From: Erythroxylum novogranatense
Lineage: Eukaryota > Streptophyta > Magnoliopsida > Malpighiales > Erythroxylaceae
Direction of reading: 5' to 3'
Assembly (NCBI GenBank): GCA_029891385.1
Contig: CM057233.1
Coordinates: forward strand, 28,619,540 to 28,683,539
DNA length: 64,000 nt
Under the pieces are notes generated by a model. It did not search any database, was not told where the DNA came from, and was given only the letters and a program-made list of their open reading frames with translations. Made by a program: the position numbers and the translations under genes. Shown here one piece after another: positions 57,554 through 64,000 of the stretch; position 1 is the first letter of the stretch, and each line of letters begins with the position of its first letter.

Positions 57554-60500
57554 CAGAAACTAATCCCAACGTCAACATTTAATGATGAATTTATGTAAAC
57601 ATTTTTATAATGAAAAGTTAATAAAATATGTCTTAGTTAAATGTTCCAACATTTTAGCAATGTTAATTTTTTGATCTATTAACTGAGACTACTTCATATG
57701 ATAAGGTTGAGAATGTTAAGTGTGTATGTACTGTATTTAGGGGATGTATAATTAAGTCTGCTTTCCTCTAAAGTCAATATTATGATAAACATAGTTAGGT
57801 CCCTCGAGTCCCTCGTCACATATGGAGAGAGCTCCTATGATGGAATTCAAAAAGAATGAAGTATGTAAACATCGCTTACAAAAATTAAATACTCTAGTAG
57901 ACCTTTCATCAAATAGATAGTAAGCTTTCTTTAAACAAGCATGGAAGGTAGAAAGAAATGTCAACCCATACACAACCAACACAAAAACATAATTCACCAT
58001 CTTCTAAACATAAACACAAACACAAATCGATACAACATATATAGAACATAAAGCCCACATAAAATCCAAAGCGTAGTAGAAAAATAGAACATAACAAAGA
58101 GGGTTCTTGAAAACAAAAAAGAAGAACAATACTAACATAAGAGACGATGCTTCTTCGATGGTGACGACCACAACAGTGGAGACAACCATAACAGAGGAGA
58201 CGATGCTTCTTGGACTACGAAGTAGAAGGAAATACAACAGTTGACAGAAAAGCAAAGAGAGCTTCGTTTTGGTGTTAATAAGTAATGGCAAATGACGTCA
58301 TTTGTTTTTAAACAAAACAATGTCGTTTTTTATTAATTTGGAAGAAATATACCATTTGGTGATGATTCAAAAAACTATCACCCAATTGGCCCATTACCAT
58401 TTAGTGATGAAATTATATATAATATATTAATTTTATATAACACTACTGAATTATATATAATAAATAGAGAATTATTATTAAATAGAATAATATATCACAT
58501 AAGTAAGATATGAGAAATTTTATCTATTATCTATACTTTTATAAATCATTATACTAATTACAATTATTATATATACATTCATATAACATTATATTAATTA
58601 CCATATATAATTATATTTATTACAATATAATTAAAAATAATTGCAATATTGCAAAAATGGAAATCAATATTAAATATTAATATCATATTCTTAAAAATCA
58701 AATTTAATAATATTGACAGTGATTGTAAGTCTAAAATAAATTTAGTTAACAACAATTTAATTTAAAAATTTATAAAAATGAAAACACAAAATTAATTTAT
58801 ATTACATAAATTTATACTTTTATTAATATCTTTTAAAATATATTATTTAACAATTTTATGTGGTGTCACAAAACTTTTATATATATTCTATTTTATTTTA
58901 TAAAATCATATATTACAAAAATTCTAAATATAAAAAAATATATATGAGAAGAATTAGGGACGATTTATAAAATCGTCCAAAAACTTCCTTTAATGACACT
59001 TTTAAGAAAACGTCGCCAAAGAATAACAATTTGCTGACTATTTTATTAATTCGTTGCCAAAGATATCCCTTTAGTGATGAATCCATGAGATCATCGCTAA
59101 AGGGTAGTCTAATTGGTGATGATTAATGAAAATTGTCGCCAATTGTTTAACATTTGGTGACATTTTCTGAAATTGTTACCAAATGTTGCAATATTTTTAA
59201 AAATTACACAAAAATGACGTTGTTTGTTCAACAACAAATGACGCCATTTTTGCTTTATTTTAAACAAAAGAAAACAAAGCCTGTCTTGCCTCGTCGTCTT
59301 TTTTATTTCAATCATCCTTAGCATTGTCCTTCTTGCATCATCTTTGTTGTCTTCATCATTTGTTCATTTTCATTGTCGTCTTTGCCTAATCATCAGTTAA
59401 GGTAAGTGGTCCATCCTTTGGAGTCTGGATTTTTTGGTAATGGTGACATTGATGTATTTGGGTGTTTTTTTTTTCTGCTAGGTCTTGTGTTCTCTCTTTG
59501 TGTGTTGTTGGTTGGTTGACGGTGAATGTCTGTTGTGATAATAATGAAGATAGTGAGATGGATAATGCGTCTAGAATGGGTTGATTGAAGCTAAATATAG
59601 ATTAGGAAGTTTGTTTGAGTACTGCCTATAACATGTTCGATGAAAGTTCTGTCAGAGTTTTTTTTTTAAACTTTTGTTTGAATTGTTTATGACAAATTAG
59701 TAGTATATTATTGATTTGAATTAAATGTATATTATGTATATTATAACCATAAGTTGAAATACTTACAAAAAATTTATTGGGCCTTGTAAACGAGGAGTAT
59801 GCTATTTTAAAGGGAAGAATGTGTGTTTCATTCATATTTTAAAATGATTAATAAATTAATCTTCATATTGGCATCTATGGGACTTGTTTGGTAATATTCG
59901 ACAATTGTTGTAAATAGAAATGAAGTGGACTAAATTATGAAAAGAAAATTTAATTGAGTGATTAGTAATCATATTAAAATATTATGAAATTAGTCAAAAT
60001 CAAAATTAAAGTGCTACGTAAAGTTGTTGTAATTGATAAATAGTGATTAAAACGCATAAATAATATTAACCATAAAACATTGTGGTAAAGAATAAATAAT
60101 CTTATAAAATAAGAAACATATTATTATATATAATAAAAATTTTCATACAATGTGAAAAATATATGCATACTTAGCATTATTTTAAAGCTATTTCAAGGTT
60201 TAAAAGCCAATTTAATAAATTTTAAAATGTTTGATAGATTCTTTTTCTAAATCATAATTTTGAAAACAACACCACTTCAAACTATAGTTTCAGACATCTA
60301 GTTTTACAATTTTTTTGGAAAATGATGCAATTAAATTGATCAAGGTTGTAACCTAAAATCAAAATGTAGTATTACAAGAAGCAAAATCTACAGAATGCCA
60401 AAGTTGAAAGCAATCTTAGTTACATGGAAAAATTAAGCTATCACAAAGACTAATTAGTTATCATATATGGGGAAAGTTTGAGAGAAGATCCTTTAATAAT

Positions 60501-60974
60501 AACAATTAACCTGTGAAGATTCATTGGCTTCTTGTTTTGAACAATGATGCAATAGTAGCATTTCTATTAATAGTTCGATGTTCAAACGTGTTAACAAATA
60601 TAATAACTTTAGTGTATGCCCAATTCTTATGGTTTCAAATAACGTTAGTGTATGTTTATATTGACATTGAACAAGTTTATTATATTAAATACGAAATCAT
60701 CATTTTCTCGGGCCCTATTTTGCATTGAAGAGCGTCGATAATCATCTATCTTTGTCATTCATCATTCGTCGTCTTTGGTTGTCTGTCTGTCCAGGTAAGT
60801 TGTTCAACTTTTGTTTAGTTTTTATGTTTGGTTTTAATAGTCTAAGTATTTGTGTGAATTCAAGGAAAGTCTCGATTTTGTGTTATTGTTTGGAATATTG
60901 TTAGAATTATTGATGATTAGATGCATGAATTACATAGGTATTTATTGCGTGTGGAATTAGTTTGATCTGCTATA

Positions 60975-61425
60975 GATGATATGTTTTGATAAACCATTTA
61001 GATGGTATATAGGCTAGAAACTCATAATGCAATTTCGTTAGGCTTATTAGTGAAATATTCCACGAGCCTAGGAGTTATAGTGAGATGACCCTTTCTTGAT
61101 TAATGCTCTCTAACAATGCCACATACTCGGCTATGTTATGATTTCAAACTTAGCATGTCAATTATACTTCATAATTTTAGACTATTCACATAAGAAATCC
61201 ACCTATAATTATGGATGATGTGTTTTATAAACCATTTGGATGGTATATAGGCTCGAAACCTATGATGTAGCTCTACTGAGGCTTATTGGTGAAATATTCC
61301 ATGAGCCTAAGAGTCATAGAAAGAAGACCGTTTCTCGATTCATATGGTCTAACAATACCATGTACTTTAGTTATGTTATGATTTCAAACTTAATATGTCA
61401 ACTTGTATTCTACTGTTTGTTTGAA
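60975..61425 (+). repeat. Two-copy direct repeat, period 239 bp
   Basis: The block starting gatgatatgttttgataaacc (60975) recurs at 61214 as gatgatgtgttttataaacc, including ggtatataggct, gaaatattcca and gttatgatttcaaactta. The copies differ at roughly 15% of positions by eye. It lies in the presumed 5' intron of the CACTA transposase gene. Confidence 0.75.
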
Positions 61426-61526
61426 TTAAGACTTAGTATGCCATCTTATGTTGACTTATCATTCTGTTGTTTAGAACTTAAATTGCATATAGTAATTCAA
61501 TAATTTAATTGTAATTGTATATCTAG

Positions 61527-62690
61527 ATGGAAAAAAGTTATATGTCTCATTGGAAATGGTCCCCTAAATACTTAGAAGGATTTAAGAGTTTCATGCAATT
61601 TGTAAAATATCAAATTAGCGTAGAATGTTGCATTCATTGTCCATGCATCAATTGCTTAAATGTGAACATTCATTGTCGAGATATGGTATATAATCACTTG
61701 CTAATCCGAGGCATAGATAAATTATATACTCCATGGATTTATCATGGCGAATGTTATAAAGCAAGTTGTAGTAAAAGTGTTGATACATGCTTTCATGGTA
61801 GTAACAATAATAATGTAGAAGATTGCAATATTAATGACAATGGCGATGATGGGATTGGTGAAATGTAGAGGATTATGGTAATTATATGGAGACTATGAAT
61901 GAAACTAGTTTGCTTAACATAATTGGTAGTATTACAAAATATAATTTTGGGAACTTATTGAAAGTTGCTCAAGAAGAATTATATCTAGGGTGCTTGAAAC
62001 TCTTAAAGGTATCTTTTGTTGAGAAGTTGTTGCATTTGATGGTCTATAATAAATGGAGTAACAAATCTTTGGACATGTTAATTGACTTGCTCAATGATGC
62101 ATTACTCGATGGACACAAATTGCCCAAATCTTACTATGAAGCAAAGAAATTGTTAAGGGACCTTGGAAGAAACATATCAATACATGCTTTTAAGTATGAT
62201 TGTGCTATATTTTGAAAGGACAGTAAAGATCTTGAATAATGTCCCATTTAAGGTACATCAAGTTGGCAAGTGGATGATGGAAGGGTCAAAGATACTGCAT
62301 AAAATCTTGAGATATGTCCTTATTAAACCACGACTATAAAGGCTTTTTATGTCAATAAAAACAGTCATAAATATGAGGTGACATAAAGAGAAATGCATTA
62401 ATGATAACATTATGCCTCATCTAGCAGAATCAATGGCATGGAAAGACTTTGACAGAAAGTTTACATGGTTTGCAGAGGATTGTCATAATGTTTAACTTGG
62501 TTAAGCCTCAGATGGATTTAATCTATTCAGTAATATAAGTACTCCTTACAACATGTGGCCGGTAATTCTAGTGCCATACAATTTACATCCATGAAAGTAT
62601 ATGAAGGAACCTTTTATATTATTATCTTTACTTATTCCAGGACCTATTGCTCCTAATAAGGATATCAATGTATGTGTGCAACCACTAATT
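61527..62690 (+). pseudogene. TNP2-type CACTA transposase, N-terminal half, broken
   Basis: The first segment (61527-61868) matches the transposase-associated N-terminal domain: MEKSYMSHWKWSPKYLEGFK, a Cys-rich CPCINC, then DKLYTPWIYHGE. The second (61886-62215) has the TNP2 run LLKVAQEELYLGC, WSNKSLDMLIDLL and LPKSYYEAKKLLRDLG. A TGA replaces a Trp codon in the FWKD-type word at about 62212. Further on, PHLAESMAWKDFDRKF, ASDGFN and YNMWPVILVPYNLHP followed by LIPGP are readable past stops to about 62690. This is the RNase H-like transposase that binds and moves CACTA elements. A TAG at 61866 and later stops inactivate it, and the C-terminal half is missing. Confidence 0.75.
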
Positions 62691-62708
62691 AATGACTTAA
62701 ACTACTAA

Positions 62709-62918
62709 TTAATATAGATTGTTAATGTTTGAGTTGTATTAATCTGAATTGTTAATCTTTGAGTTATGTTAATGTAGATTGTTGATAATTGAGTTCTGTT
62801 AATGTAGATTGTTGATGATTGAGTTATTTTAATGTCGATTGTTAATGTTTGAGTTACATTAATGCAGATTGTTGATATTTGTGTTATATTAATGCGAATT
62901 GTTGGTGTTTAAGTTATA
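62709..62918 (+). repeat. Tandem repeat, 7 units of exactly 30 bp
   Basis: Seven consecutive units begin ttaat and follow the pattern ttaatgtagattgttgatg plus a ttgagttatg end, each exactly 30 bp with a few substitutions. There are no spacers. The array starts just where the recognisable transposase ends. Confidence 0.9.
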
Positions 62919-64000
62919 GATATCCTAGATAATGGCACAAAGTAGAAACAAAGGGAAGAAGATGGCAAGTATTGAAATTGTTCCTACCCAACAATAACCA
63001 GATCAATAAAATCCTAGCCAACAATAGCAATCGACCTCATCCGTTAATTAAGAAAGTCAAAAACAATCTTTATTTGCCTTAAATAGTATAAAGGGATTTG
63101 CAGGATTGTTAATCTTTAATCCCTACAAATAGACTTATGCTCAAATATATATTTACTTATTTAATGTGTATTTTCTTATCATTATTCATTTGTTGCCATG
63201 TTCTAATATTAACATCAAAAAAGAGGTAGAGGTATAACTAGAGGTTGTTAGCTGCATTGAATGAATGTTGCAATGAACAACAAGTTGTCAATACATATTG
63301 ATACTTCACAAGGTCATCCTTTAGACAAGATTCAATCAGCAAAATTATCTAGTGAAATGGTGGTAATTGCCATAACTAAATTGCCTTGCCTAAAGCATGC
63401 AAAGTAGTTAAAGAATCTTAAAGAATGCTTTGGAAAAAATTTTGGTAAATTTTCAATTTATTTAACTATATGCAATATTGTTTCACTTATTTTAAGATTA
63501 ATTACACGTTTACTTGTTGTTCACATAAGAAATTTGATATGGTTAATATCGACAACCCTAATCTTTCAAACTGTATCACTTCACTATTGAAACAAAGGAC
63601 CACAGATTTTCGTTATTGACTACATCAATATTAAAAATCTTTTCCTTATGATATGGAGGCAAGGAGACATGTTTAAGAACAGATCTCTCCAAAAAATTAG
63701 AGCAATTTGTGTCATTATTGAGCCTTTACCAACATTCAGGTTTGTTTTCTTTCCTTCACATTTGCTTCCATTAATCTTGTTGCACAATTTAATGACTATT
63801 TTTTCTTTGTTTAGGAAAAATGTAAGAAGGCTAAAGTAAACAGAGGAAAAAATGAAAGCTCCTCATAATAAAGGTTCCATACTATTTGTTGTCGTGTAAA
63901 AAATAATCTGTAAGTTCTTTGTTTATAAGTTATAATTATATCAATAAATACTATATTATTTATTATGCATTGTATTTTTTTTTTTCATAAAACAAAGTGA
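62919..64000 (+). other. Downstream CACTA region, possible second ORF relic
   Basis: Broken frames include RGRGITRGC (about 63220), HIDTSQGHPLDKIQSAKL (about 63297-63350) and VIAITKLPC. Their order recalls the second CACTA protein (plant transposase Ptta/En/Spm type), but similarity is weak and stops are frequent. The 63-codon frame at 63648-63839 has no domain of its own. No transposon end is visible before the window closes. Confidence 0.35.

Larger units (their letters stand above)
56272..58410. mobile_element. CACTA-like element with inverted subterminal repeats
   Basis: At 56272-56520 short words such as ggcgacgatttcaaaatcatcactaaaag recur in both orientations. Inverted counterparts appear at 58335-58415 (ttggtgatgattcaaaaaactatcaccc, tttagtgatga). 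Dense subterminal repeats of gcgacgatttnaaatcgtc type mark many plant CACTA elements. I did not find CACTA tips or a clean target duplication, so the ends are approximate and it may be joined to the larger CACTA relic to the right. The interior is AT-rich with two exon-like frames on the - strand. Confidence 0.5.
58950..62700 (+). mobile_element. CACTA transposon relic with TNP2-type transposase
   Basis: The left part (58950-59200) has subterminal words gacgatttataaaatcgtcc, cgtcgccaaag and tttagtgatgaatcc in both orientations. A leader follows with possible splice donors (ttaaggtaagtgg at about 59398, gtccaggtaagttg near 60792) before the transposase exons at 61527 onward. The left tip cannot be placed exactly. 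The right end is not seen, and the element may extend beyond the window. Confidence 0.6.

Noticed and set aside
62709..62918. CRISPR-like array
   Set aside because: The 30-bp units are contiguous with no unique spacers, and the context is a plant nuclear transposon.

Overview
The window is a repeat-dominated stretch of a flowering-plant (probably eudicot) nuclear genome. It is AT-rich, has no operons, and carries one intron-split host gene. That gene encodes a canonical PIN1-clade auxin efflux carrier: six exons at 27599-30284 on the + strand, every junction GT-AG, and a spliced frame of 605 codons plus stop. Almost everything else is transposable-element DNA or an old integrated plant pararetrovirus. 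I read all of this by eye; percent identities are rough and family names rest on motifs.

1-15127: a nested stack. A solo LTR (552-15122, TSD ttgat) was split by a Ty3/gypsy chromovirus-type element (1019-12821, TSD gcaaa). That element itself received an 804-bp TG...CA element built from tandem tRNA-like modules (5249-6052, TSD taaat) and a reverse-oriented solo LTR (6095-7972, TSD gaaag). Its 5' LTR also holds a SINE plus a gene-leader-like segment that the 3' LTR lacks.

14335-26860: a direct tandem duplication of a 4976-bp unit. The unit holds the last 788 bp of the outer solo LTR, non-coding DNA, the 3' end of a LINE ORF2 (zf-RVT and RNase H) and a Harbinger-type MITE. Only the first copy carries a later 2569-bp solo LTR (17470-20038). 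The second copy ends 738 bp before the PIN1 start codon.

27599-32560: PIN1, then a LINE RNase H scrap just past its stop codon, and a 340-bp hAT-type MITE with a perfect 8-bp TSD.

32560-42975 (- strand): a nearly full-length endogenous caulimovirid, with movement protein, capsid region with CCHC finger, protease, reverse transcriptase, a distal unknown ORF, a putative promoter and a Met-tRNA primer site. It is broken by three in-frame stops, frameshifts, loss of most of RNase H, and a 3.2-kb LTR insertion (33822-37025, TSD tagtg).

42984-64000: older, more decayed elements: an Au-like SINE, a Ty1/copia relic, a second LINE (DUF4283, endonuclease, pre-RT), a reverse copia LTR, a hAT transposase relic, a TGACGTCA-type minisatellite, a CACTA-like element with exon-like inserts, and a TNP2-type CACTA transposase relic running off the window.
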